Source of the DNA: JAEUMD01 sp050246945
Lineage (GTDB): Bacteria > Pseudomonadota > Alphaproteobacteria > Rhizobiales > Hyphomicrobiaceae
Assembly: GCA_050246945.1 (NCBI GenBank)
Contig: JBFWVC010000018.1
Location: 1-64,000 of the forward strand
Direction of reading: 5' to 3'
DNA: 64,000 nt
How positions within the stretch are numbered: the first letter of the stretch is position 1; each line of letters starts with the position of its first letter. The position numbers were made by a program, and so were the translations under genes. The notes beneath the pieces are model-generated. The model made no database searches, was not told where the DNA came from, and worked only from the letters and a program-made list of their open reading frames with translations. This document shows positions 1 through 7,503 of this stretch, piece by piece.

Positions 1-47
1 TCGATCACGCTCCACTGCGCGTCGCTCAACCAAAACCTGTTCGCCAT
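1..47 (-). CDS. IS5-family transposase, N-terminal 15 residues only
   Basis: Partial coding sequence starting at 47 and leaving the window at position 1. It encodes M-A-N-R-F-W-L-S-D-A-Q-W-S-V-I. The W-L-x-D-x-Q-W pattern is the DUF4096-like N-terminal DNA-binding segment of IS5-group transposases. The catalytic DDE domain would lie outside the window, so whether the gene is intact is unknown. Confidence 0.6.
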   Translation of the reverse strand, partial: MANRFWLSDAQWSVI

Positions 48-124
48 GATTCAAGCTCCAATGTTTCGGACCTTGAATCACTGTTCGAAAGAAAATCAAA
101 GACCTGATTGGGTTCGGACCCTAG
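1..124 (-). mobile_element. 5' end of an IS5-type insertion sequence (cut by window edge)
   Basis: On the minus strand an ATG at 47-45 opens a frame reading MANRFWLSDAQWSVI before the window ends. This is the typical start of IS5-family (IS427-like) transposases, which begin M-x-x-R-F-W-L-(T/S)-D-x-Q-W. The roughly 75 bases between this start and the cupin stop codon would be the element's terminal region. A short sequence around 112-124 (gggttcggaccctag) resembles a terminal inverted repeat, but the partner end lies outside the window. Exact boundary and completeness cannot be judged. Confidence 0.7.
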
Positions 125-132
125 TGTTCCTC

Positions 133-615
133 TCAGTAGGGCGTGCCATCCTTACGGGTGAAGCGCCACCGTCCGTCGTCGAGACGCGCGACGAGATCAT
201 CCGCCGGATAGGAGCCCTCGTCGCCCGGCGTGCGGTCGCCGATCTCCAGATAGACGACATCGTCGCCAGTCCGGTTGACGAGGTGGTGCGCCACGCCGCC
301 TGCAGCAAAGCCGGCGCAAATGCCGGGTTCCAGCTCGACCTCTCCAGTATCAGTCACGAGCGTCGGCCGGCCCTGCAGGATGTAGATGAACTCATCTTGG
401 TGGCTGTGCCGGTGGAGCAGCGCCGACTGTGCGCCGGGCTCGAGCGTGGTCTGGTTGACCCCGAAGTTCGTCAGGCCGAACACGTCGCCCAGCGGACGCT
501 TGATACGCCCCGCCATGCGCGAGCGGAAGGGTTCGGGATAGCTCGACGGCTTTGCGCGCGGCTGGGCCTCGGCTGCTGCAATTGCCAGGGGTGGGGACGA
601 AGTCTCTTTGGCCAT
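133..615 (-). CDS. Cupin-domain protein
   Basis: Small single-domain cupin of about 160 residues. The metal-site motifs are visible: cupin motif 1 as HRHSHQDEFIYILQG (G-x5-H-x-H-x3-4-E-x6-G pattern) and motif 2 around GVAHHLVNRTGDD. Such proteins are typically cytosolic metal-binding enzymes or sugar/small-ligand binders; the substrate cannot be read from the sequence. The start is taken at the Met of MAKETSS (615); an upstream ATG at 624 is possible. The gene lies 17 bases downstream of the carboxynorspermidine decarboxylase gene on the same strand and is probably the last gene of that operon. The IS element begins almost at its stop codon, but the reading frame is intact. Confidence 0.85.
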   Translation of the reverse strand: MAKETSSPPLAIAAAEAQPRAKPSSYPEPFRSRMAGRIKRPLGDVFGLTNFGVNQTTLEPGAQSALLHRHSHQDEFIYILQGRPTLVTDTGEVELEPGICAGFAAGGVAHHLVNRTGDDVVYLEIGDRTPGDEGSYPADDLVARLDDGRWRFTRKDGTPY

Positions 616-632
616 GCAGGACATCCCTCTTC

Positions 633-1817
633 TTACCCCAGCCTCTCCCGGAACTGCCGGTAGCCATACGACCGGACCACCCGGTAGCTGCCGTCCTCGT
701 TCAGCATGGCAAGATCTGGAAGCGGTGTGCCATTGAAAGTCGTGTTCTTCACGAACGAGTATTGCATCATGTCGGTGAAGATGATGCGGTCGCCGGGTTT
801 CAACGACTGATCGAACGAGTAGGTGCCTATCACGTCGCCGGTCATGCAGGTCTTGCCGCCGAGAATGTAGGTATGCGCTTTCTCGCCTGCCTTGCCTGCG
901 CCAATGATCTCGGGCGTGTAAGGTACTTCCAGCACGTCTGGCATGTGCGTTGAAGCAGACGTGTCCAGGATCGCAATGTCGGAACCGTTGCGCATCGTGT
1001 CGAGCACCGTGGCGACCAGAAAGCCCGTATCGACGACCAACCCCGCGCCCGGTTCCAGGATCACGTTCAGGTGCGGGAATTGCGCGCGGAACTCGTGGAG
1101 TGCGGCAATCAGCTTGGCCACATCATAGCCCGGTTTGTTGATGAAATGCCCGCCGCCGAAGTTAACCGTCTTCACGCGGCTCAGGTACGTGGCGAAATTC
1201 GTCGCCACATGCTCGATGAGCCCTGCAGACCCTTCATGGTTGGCTTCGCAGAGCGCATGCACGTGTAGCGTATGTATGTCATCCCACGGCACTACGTCGA
1301 GCTGGTCTGCAGGCGTACCGAACCGCGAACCGGGTGCACATGGGTTGTAGAGATCGCCGCCGAGCGTCGCCATGGAGAAGCCCGGATTGACGCGAATACC
1401 CGCATGGCGGCCCGCCGCCTTCACCACCGGCAAGAATCGCTCGATCTGAGAGGGCGTATTGAAATAGATGTGATCGGCGATGAAAGTCAGCTCTTCCACC
1501 TCGTCCGCCGTATAGGCTGGCGCATAGACGTGGACCTCCTTGCCGAACTCTTCGCGCCCAAGGAGAGCTTCGTAAAGCCCGCTCGCCGTCGTACCGTCGA
1601 GCACATCGCGCATCAGTTCGAACGCCGCCGGCATAGCCCACGCCTTCGTAGCAAGCAGCATCTTTATGCCGGTCTCGCTCTTTATGCGCTGCGCGGTCCG
1701 CAGGTTTCGCTTCAGCAGCGCTATATCGAGTACGTAGCATGGGGTTGGCACATCCTCCGGCAGCTTCGGCACGGGCGGATGGCGGTGCGTCTGGGAATGG
1801 GGCGTCGGTGCAGTCAT
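633..1817 (-). CDS. nspC: Carboxynorspermidine (carboxyspermidine) decarboxylase
   Basis: PLP-dependent fold-III decarboxylase of 394 residues that decarboxylates carboxynorspermidine or carboxyspermidine, the last step of the alternative polyamine pathway. The N-terminal barrel begins with TPCYVLD, and the PLP lysine is Lys58 in LLATKAW. The C-terminal active-site segment GGKTCMTGDV carries the catalytic cysteine, as in the NspC/alanine-racemase-like family. The ATG at 1817 is preferred over an in-frame ATG at 1856 because GGAG sits 6 bases before it. The carboxynorspermidine dehydrogenase gene is upstream on the same strand, with a small lipoprotein gene between them, giving a coherent polyamine operon. 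Confidence 0.93.
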   Translation of the reverse strand: MTAPTPHSQTHRHPPVPKLPEDVPTPCYVLDIALLKRNLRTAQRIKSETGIKMLLATKAWAMPAAFELMRDVLDGTTASGLYEALLGREEFGKEVHVYAPAYTADEVEELTFIADHIYFNTPSQIERFLPVVKAAGRHAGIRVNPGFSMATLGGDLYNPCAPGSRFGTPADQLDVVPWDDIHTLHVHALCEANHEGSAGLIEHVATNFATYLSRVKTVNFGGGHFINKPGYDVAKLIAALHEFRAQFPHLNVILEPGAGLVVDTGFLVATVLDTMRNGSDIAILDTSASTHMPDVLEVPYTPEIIGAGKAGEKAHTYILGGKTCMTGDVIGTYSFDQSLKPGDRIIFTDMMQYSFVKNTTFNGTPLPDLAMLNEDGSYRVVRSYGYRQFRERLG

Positions 1818-1862
1818 GAATGGCTCCAAGTCGGCGCTTCGGCGCGAGCGCTTCAACGACGC

Positions 1863-2420
1863 TTAATCCGCGATAAGGACATGGAAGTCACGCGTCATCG
1901 TCTCGCCGCTGGCAAGACTTGCCGAGACCGTGAAGCTGTCGGAGCCAGACGCGCCGGAACGCGCGGTATAGTAGACGCCGGTGCCCACGGCTTTTGAACC
2001 GATGCAGGTACCCGAAGCCGTCGCGGCGAGTTTCGTCGCCTGGCCCGGCCGGAACGAGACGTCGCCCTTGGCGGGAGGCTTCGTCAATATCAGCTCGGGC
2101 TCTGGGAGGCTGGCGCAATGCGGGTCAACGCCCGCGAAAATAAAGACACGGGCCGCGCGGCCCGGCACGATAGCAGAGCTTCTGACGCCTACTGCCGGGC
2201 TGCCCATGCCTCGCGCGGGTTCATTCGTCACCTTAGCGGGCATGTTGTCTTGCACGGCGCCACTGTCGTTCGATCCAGAAGGCGCACACGCACTTAGTGC
2301 GAACCCGGCACCAAGGAGCACAACGGCACTGCATGAACGCAGTAGCAAGGTACCCGCACCATTGAGCTCACCGCACCCAACGCCGCCAACCAGAGCGCAA
2401 CGCAGCAATATGCACCTCAC
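1863..2420 (-). CDS. Putative lipoprotein between the two polyamine genes
   Basis: About 185 residues if started at the GTG at 2420, whose G-T-G overlaps the TGA stop of the dehydrogenase gene (GTGA), suggesting translational coupling. A later TTG would give a shorter, more typical signal peptide. A hydrophobic stretch followed by the lipobox L-S-A-C predicts lipidation and envelope location. The mature part has no recognisable enzyme motif. Its C-terminal half (two short beta-rich blocks around FRPGQATKL and SDSFTVSASLASG) looks like an Ig-like fold. Function unknown. Its place inside the polyamine operon is notable but does not prove a related role. Confidence 0.7.
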   Translation of the reverse strand: MRCILLRCALVGGVGCGELNGAGTLLLRSCSAVVLLGAGFALSACAPSGSNDSGAVQDNMPAKVTNEPARGMGSPAVGVRSSAIVPGRAARVFIFAGVDPHCASLPEPELILTKPPAKGDVSFRPGQATKLAATASGTCIGSKAVGTGVYYTARSGASGSDSFTVSASLASGETMTRDFHVLIAD

Positions 2421-3631
2421 GTTTTGACCTTGAAGAGGTCTTCCTGGTCCTTCTTCTTGATCTCCTTGACGTGCCACGGCAGCCCTTGCTTGGCGAGTTC
2501 TTCGAGGAACGGCTCGGATGGGAACTGCTCGACGTTGTAGACGCCCTTGCCCTTCCAGATCCCCTTGAACATCATCATCGCGCCCACGACCGGCGGCACA
2601 CCCGTCGTATAGGACACCGCCTGCGCGCCGACCTCCTTGAAGGTTTCGGCGTGATCGCACACGTTCCAGATGATGTGCTTCTTCTTCTTGCCGTCCTTCA
2701 CGCCAGTAAAGACGCAGCCGATCGACGTCTTGCCCGTATATCCTTCGGCGAGTGATGACGGCGCCGGCAGCAGGTGCCTGAGGAACTCCATCGGGATGAC
2801 GTCGACACCCTTGTACTTCACCGGATCGATCCGCGTCATGCCAACGTTGGAGAGCACTTCCAGGTGCTTGATGTAGTTATCCGAGAACGTCATCCAGAAG
2901 CGGATCTGCTCCAGCCCCTTTATATGCTTGACGAGGCTTTCCTCTTCCTCGTGGTAGATGAGATAGGACTTGACCGGCCCAACTTCCGGATAGTCGATCA
3001 TGGTCGAGATGGAGAGCGGGTCGATCTCGATCCACTTGCCATCCTTCCAGAACTTGCCCCGCTGCGTAACCTCGCGCAGGTTGATCTCCGGATTGAAGTT
3101 GGTCGCGAACGCCTTGCCGTGCTGACCAGCGTTGCAGTCGATGATGTCGATCGTGTGGATTTCGTCATAGAGCTTCTCTTGCGCATAGGCGCAGAAAACG
3201 TTCGTTACGCCAGGATCGAAACCGCAGCCGAGCACCGCCATCAGCCCGGCCTGCTTGTAGGGCTTGTTGTACGGCCACTGCCATTTGTAGGTAAACTTTG
3301 CCTCGTCGCGCGGCTCGTAGTTTGCGGTGTCCATGTAGTGCACGCCGGCTTTCAGGCAGGCATCCATGATGGGCAGGTCCTGGTAGGGCAGAGCCATGTT
3401 GATGACGAGATCCGGCTTGACCTTGTCGATCAACTTCACCGTCGCCTCGACGTCATCGGCATCGACCTGCGAGATATCGATCTTGGAGACGGCCTCCTTC
3501 TGAACCTTTTTGCAGCTTTCCAGCCGTCGCGAGGCAAGGTGGATTTTCTTGAAGACATCGCGGTTCATCGCGCATTTCTTGGCGACGACGGAGCCGGCGG
3601 CTCCTGCTCCGATGATGAGAACGTTATCCAA
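2417..3631 (-). CDS. Carboxynorspermidine dehydrogenase (saccharopine dehydrogenase family)
   Basis: Protein of 404 residues in the saccharopine-dehydrogenase-like family. It condenses aspartate semialdehyde with diaminopropane or putrescine and reduces the product to carboxy(nor)spermidine with NADPH. The Rossmann nucleotide-binding site GAGAAG is at residues 8-13, followed by the family-typical YMDTANYEPRDEAKFTYKWQW-like region (substrate side) and GCGFDPGVTNVF. The start is TTG at 3631, preceded by AAGGAG with suitable spacing; an upstream ATG at 3685 would add 18 residues with no homology-like content. First gene of the minus-strand polyamine cluster. The following lipoprotein and decarboxylase genes support the assignment over a lysine-pathway saccharopine enzyme. 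Confidence 0.92.
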   Translation of the reverse strand: MDNVLIIGAGAAGSVVAKKCAMNRDVFKKIHLASRRLESCKKVQKEAVSKIDISQVDADDVEATVKLIDKVKPDLVINMALPYQDLPIMDACLKAGVHYMDTANYEPRDEAKFTYKWQWPYNKPYKQAGLMAVLGCGFDPGVTNVFCAYAQEKLYDEIHTIDIIDCNAGQHGKAFATNFNPEINLREVTQRGKFWKDGKWIEIDPLSISTMIDYPEVGPVKSYLIYHEEEESLVKHIKGLEQIRFWMTFSDNYIKHLEVLSNVGMTRIDPVKYKGVDVIPMEFLRHLLPAPSSLAEGYTGKTSIGCVFTGVKDGKKKKHIIWNVCDHAETFKEVGAQAVSYTTGVPPVVGAMMMFKGIWKGKGVYNVEQFPSEPFLEELAKQGLPWHVKEIKKKDQEDLFKVKT

Positions 3632-3992
3632 CTCTTGTCTCCTTGGGACTGGCCAAAAATGGGAGGTGGGGGACGGGTCCTCCACGTCCTTGCCGTGCCG
3701 GCGCTGCCGGCAGTCGAAGCCGGGATCGAGAAGCCATCGAACTAGCCGATTAGCCTGTCGCGTTCAACAGATCAGCGTCGCGGCGGCGTCAGTGGCGGCG
3801 CTGAAAGTGCCGCCGGGTCGCCCAATTGGGCCGAATGCCTCACAGTTGCCGCATGGTCACGCCGACGGACAAGCTGTTCGACGACCCCTCCCTGCGTCGC
3901 CGCTGCCGTTGCCCGCTGTTTCGGCTCCTGCTTTAAGTTAATCAGAAAGCTGCGCTGGAACGGCGCTGAAGTCATAAAATGTATCGGACCCG

Positions 3993-4364
3993 ATGCGCAC
4001 CGTAGTTGCCAAGCTTCTGATCCTGCTGATGGCTTTGCACATCCTTGTGCCGGCAGGATTCATGCTGGGCCGATCCGGCGAAGAGACTGGCGGCCCGACC
4101 ATTGTCATATGTAAGGGCGATGTATTTGGTGCGCTTCGCCTCTCCACTTTGGGCAGCGACGCCGATCCCGCTCAGGACCATGGCACCCAATCGCTCTGCC
4201 CGTATGCCCCGTTCGGCGCAGTCGCGCTCGACGCCGCGATGCCGAAGCCAGTTGTTCTTCCGATCACTTATAACGCGATCGCCTTCCCTCAGCCCGAGTC
4301 CACGATCGCTCACGCAACTCAATGGCGGCGGCCCTCGGCGCGCGCACCCCCGTTTGCGGCCTGA
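3993..4364 (+). CDS. DUF2946-family small exported protein, copper-associated
   Basis: Protein of 123 residues with an N-terminal hydrophobic segment (KLLILLMALHILVPAGFML) acting as signal or anchor. It has a downstream Cys pair (VICKGD and SLCPYAPFG) with intervening His/Asp. The C-P-Y-A block is typical of DUF2946 proteins, which are repeatedly found beside TonB-dependent copper receptors. Here the receptor gene starts 95 bases downstream on the same strand, supporting a role in envelope copper handling. The biochemical function of the family is not established. The start ATG is the first in frame; no strong ribosome-binding site is visible. Confidence 0.8.
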   Translation: MRTVVAKLLILLMALHILVPAGFMLGRSGEETGGPTIVICKGDVFGALRLSTLGSDADPAQDHGTQSLCPYAPFGAVALDAAMPKPVVLPITYNAIAFPQPESTIAHATQWRRPSARAPPFAA

Positions 4365-4458
4365 TCACTGACAGAAGAGACGCTCCTGAGTTGCACGGCG
4401 GCAATCACGGCCGCGGCGCAAGGGATCGTGGTCGCACTCCATATTGAGCCAGAAATAA

Positions 4459-6804
4459 ATGACATCCCCAACTCGCCTTGTCGCGAGCCGCGCCGCGCTG
4501 CTCTCAGCGATTGCGGTCTCCGCCCCGTTGTCTCCAGCGCATGCACAGCAAAACACAAGCAACCAGCTGCCGCCGGTGATTGTCGAGCAATCGAAGCAGC
4601 CCGCCTCCAAGCCGAAGATGCCTGGTTCAAAGGTCCCCTCAGCGCCGTCCGGGTCTGCATCGTCAACGGCAGTTGCCAAGAAATCACAGCCCAATCCGCC
4701 GCTATCCTCACCCCCGTCCGCCACGGCCTCTGCAGAACCGGCCGACGGAGCCGCAATCCATCAACACCACGAAGACCTCGCCCTCGGCGCAGGCGGCCTA
4801 GCCAAGCCGGCGACGACAACCACCATTAAGGAACAGTCGATCGCACCCGAACGCATAAGCACCAGCGATACGGCCACCCTTCTGACCAAGGCACCAGGCG
4901 TCAGCATCTTCCAGGCAGGCGGCGTATCGGGTCTTCCGGCCATCAACGGTCTTGCCGACGACCGCGTCAAGATCATGCTCAACGGCATGGCTGTGACATC
5001 CGCCTGCGCCAACCATATGAACCCGCCGCTGTCGTATATCGATCCTGCGCAGGTTGGAAAGGTCGAGGTCATCTCCGGTGTTACGCCCGTTTCCAAGGGC
5101 GGTGACAGCATCGCCGGAACGGTCATCGTCGAAAGCCCGCCGCCGCACTTTGCAGCCGTTGGCGAAGGCGTCCACACCGCCGGCAGCATCAGCGGATTTT
5201 ACCGCTCGAACGGTGATGCGGTCGGCACATCGGGAAGAGCCCACGCCGCAACTGAAAATTTCTCCATTGACTACACCGGTGCCTGGGTTCGTTCAGGCAA
5301 CTATGAGGATGGCCATGGCGACGAAGTCCGCGCCACGCTCTACCAATCCCAGAACCACGACGTTCGCGTTGCCATTCGCAACAATGGCGATCTCCTCATC
5401 GTACAGGGCGGCCTCCAGTACATTCCCTACCAAGGCTTCGTAAACCAGCGAATGGACATGGTAGAGAATGAATCCTGGTATCTGAACACCCGCTACCTGG
5501 CGAAATACAATTGGGGCAAAGTCGATGCCAAGGCCTTCTACAGGCATGTGGATCACATGATGGACTTCGTGCCCGACAAGAAATTCAGCGGCATGATGAT
5601 GCGCGAGATGCCCATGCGCACCGACTCCGAGGATGCGGGCTACACCATCACTGTGGAGATCCCGGTTGCCGACAAGGATCTGCTCCGCATCGGAAGTGAA
5701 CTCCAGCACAGCGCCCTCGACGATTGGTGGCCACCGGTCGCTGGAATGATGATGATGTGCTGCGACCCCTACATCACTGTCAACGACGGCACACGCACGC
5801 GCCTGGGCACCTTCATCGAATGGGAGCGGCAGTGGGATCGCGCATGGTCGACACTTCTCGGCGTTCGCAATGATATGGTGTGGATGGATGCAGGCAATGT
5901 GCATGGCTACAACGGCGGCATGATGTATGGACCCGACGCCGACGCATTCAACGCACACAACCACCATCGCACCGATGCCAACTTCGACGTGACCGCTCTG
6001 GCACGCTTCGAGCCCAACGCCGCAAGCCGATTCGAATTTGGCTATGCCATGAAGACACGCTCGCCGAGCTTCTACGAGCGTTACGCCTGGAGCACCAGTT
6101 CGCAGATGGCCATGAACATGATCACATGGTTCGGCGACGGCAACGGCTACACTGGAAACCTCGATCTCGATCCCGAGCGCGCTCATACCATCAGCTTCAC
6201 CGCGGGATGGCATTCACCTGACAAGGGGTGGGGGCTGAAGGTCACGCCGTACTACACATACGTGCAGGACTACATCGGGGTCAGGAAGATCGGCACTCAG
6301 ATGAGTGGTGATTTCGTCAACCTGCAATTTGCCAACCACGACGCGGAACTTTTTGGCGTAAACGTTTCTGGCGCAGTGCCGCTTGTTACCGAATCCGACT
6401 TCGGTAACTTTGGCCTGTCCGCCGTCGCTGGCTATGTCCACGGCGAGAATGCGGATACCGGCGTGTATCTCTACCACATGATGCCGTTCAACACGCGGGT
6501 AGCACTAACCCATCGTCTCGGCAGCTGGTCCACCGCTATCGAGTTGGATCTCGTTGCTGGCAAGCGCAACGTCGATACGGTGCGCCAGGAGCTGGAAACC
6601 TCCGCATATGCTCTCGTCAACCTGCGCACCAGCTACGAATGGGAACGCTGGCGCTTCGATCTCGCGGTCGAGAACGTGTTCGACACCTATTACGAGAACC
6701 CGCTCGGCGGGATCAATATGGAAGAGGTCATACGCGGCCTGCCCAAGAGCAATGTCGCCGGCTACGGTCGTTCCATCAATGTGGGCGCGACATTGAAATT
6801 CTAA
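4459..6804 (+). CDS. TonB-dependent copper receptor (OprC/NosA type)
   Basis: Outer-membrane receptor of 781 residues: signal peptide to about residue 29 (PAHAQ), a proline/serine-rich N-terminal segment with an HQHHED patch (101-106), a plug domain (about 123-230), then the 22-strand barrel ending in a C-terminal phenylalanine (NVGATLKF). The plug contains CANHMNPP (183-190), the C-x-x-x-M copper-site motif characteristic of OprC/NosA. Extracellular parts are rich in Met, His and Cys (MMMRE near 380, MMMMCC near 430-435). It would import copper with energy from TonB, which is not encoded nearby. It probably forms a unit with the DUF2946 gene upstream. Confidence 0.93.
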   Translation: MTSPTRLVASRAALLSAIAVSAPLSPAHAQQNTSNQLPPVIVEQSKQPASKPKMPGSKVPSAPSGSASSTAVAKKSQPNPPLSSPPSATASAEPADGAAIHQHHEDLALGAGGLAKPATTTTIKEQSIAPERISTSDTATLLTKAPGVSIFQAGGVSGLPAINGLADDRVKIMLNGMAVTSACANHMNPPLSYIDPAQVGKVEVISGVTPVSKGGDSIAGTVIVESPPPHFAAVGEGVHTAGSISGFYRSNGDAVGTSGRAHAATENFSIDYTGAWVRSGNYEDGHGDEVRATLYQSQNHDVRVAIRNNGDLLIVQGGLQYIPYQGFVNQRMDMVENESWYLNTRYLAKYNWGKVDAKAFYRHVDHMMDFVPDKKFSGMMMREMPMRTDSEDAGYTITVEIPVADKDLLRIGSELQHSALDDWWPPVAGMMMMCCDPYITVNDGTRTRLGTFIEWERQWDRAWSTLLGVRNDMVWMDAGNVHGYNGGMMYGPDADAFNAHNHHRTDANFDVTALARFEPNAASRFEFGYAMKTRSPSFYERYAWSTSSQMAMNMITWFGDGNGYTGNLDLDPERAHTISFTAGWHSPDKGWGLKVTPYYTYVQDYIGVRKIGTQMSGDFVNLQFANHDAELFGVNVSGAVPLVTESDFGNFGLSAVAGYVHGENADTGVYLYHMMPFNTRVALTHRLGSWSTAIELDLVAGKRNVDTVRQELETSAYALVNLRTSYEWERWRFDLAVENVFDTYYENPLGGINMEEVIRGLPKSNVAGYGRSINVGATLKF

Positions 6805-6808
6805 TGAA

Positions 6809-6874
6809 TGTCGCACAAAAGTGGTCACCGACTATGCGGTATCGACATGCAAAAAATCAGAAACCTGGAGCGTG
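6809..6874 (+). repeat. Dispersed intergenic repeat family C, copy 1
   Basis: Shares an ordered set of blocks with 16806-16868: TGTCGC-CAAAAGTG, then a G/C-rich centre with TGCG, then CGACATGCA, then A-rich, then AGCGT. Only part of the length is identical, as expected for an old palindromic repeat. It lies immediately downstream of the copper receptor gene. Confidence 0.6.
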
Positions 6875-7233
6875 GCAACCGAAACCAAGGAAAGCTCGGC
6901 ACGCATTGAAGCATGTTCATCTGAAATGTGAAGCAGTTCAGCGAGAGGAACATGCCTAGGTCGAAGGGTAGCAGCCCGTACCTGTTTCCAGGAAATATCG
7001 ACACGTCTTTCGATGCCACGCAGCGGGCTGCTCAAGATCGCGGCCCGCTGCGACAAATCCGGTCTTCGTGACGCTCCCCCGCTCGACACCTCTCGCCGCC
7101 GACATTGTTTCATACGGACGCCGCGCGTCTTTCCTCCCTGCCGTTCGGGTCAGAGCATTGACAAACCGAAGTCTGAGCGTCTTGCGCATTGTGCGTTCGA
7201 CGTCTCCCGATGCTAGCCTTCAGAGCATGTCTA

Positions 7234-7297
7234 GTGTTCTGGATCGAACGTTTGACTCCCGGGCGAAGGTCGTCAAACGATCGTGAATCCAGAACAC
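7234..7297. repeat. Imperfect inverted repeat (palindromic element)
   Basis: The left arm at 7234-7256 (GTGTTCTGGATCGAACGTTT then GAC) and the reverse complement of 7272-7297 (GTGTTCTGGATTCACGATCG then TTTGAC) match over most of their length, separated by a 15-base centre (tcccgggcgaaggtc). It could form a long hairpin in RNA from either strand. It is not followed by a T-tract, so it is not an obvious intrinsic terminator. Confidence 0.7.
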
Positions 7298-7382
7298 AAG
7301 CAAAGAGAATGCTAGGGTTCCGGGCTGACGCGTCGGGGCCCGACAGGGAACCAAGCGTCAGAGTCGGAACACGAACTGGATT

Positions 7383-7462
7383 GTGGTGCGGTTCAGCGTG
7401 AAAAACACGCTCGAAACAATGAAGTGGATGGCGCTCATCGTCCCTCGAAATATGAACACATC
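7383..7462 (+). repeat. Dispersed intergenic repeat family B, copy 1
   Basis: Aligns with 10479-10560. Shared blocks in order are GTGCG, GGTT-AGCGTGAAAAACA, CGAA-CAA, TGGAT, GT-CC-CGA and TGAACAC. It ends about 40 bases before the rfbD-like start codon, so it may lie in that gene's leader. Confidence 0.65.
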
Positions 7463-7503
7463 CAGCCAGGCACGGCCGCGCGAACAGCATGAAGGGGAAC
7501 CCG

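Larger units (their letters stand above)
6805..7503. other. Gene-free stretch containing several dispersed repeats
   Basis: Roughly 700 bases with no convincing gene on either strand; all short frames lack ribosome-binding sites and family motifs. It holds a family-C repeat just after the receptor stop (about 6809-6874), a 64-base imperfect palindrome (7234-7297), and a family-B repeat (about 7383-7462) close to the start of the rfbD-like gene. Confidence 0.7.

Noticed and set aside
2774..3745. 323-residue plus-strand frame opposite the carboxynorspermidine dehydrogenase
   Set aside because: Reverse shadow of a confidently identified enzyme gene.
5293..6213. 306-residue antisense frame within the copper receptor gene
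   Set aside because: Shadow of the receptor's codon bias; no ribosome-binding site, no family motif.
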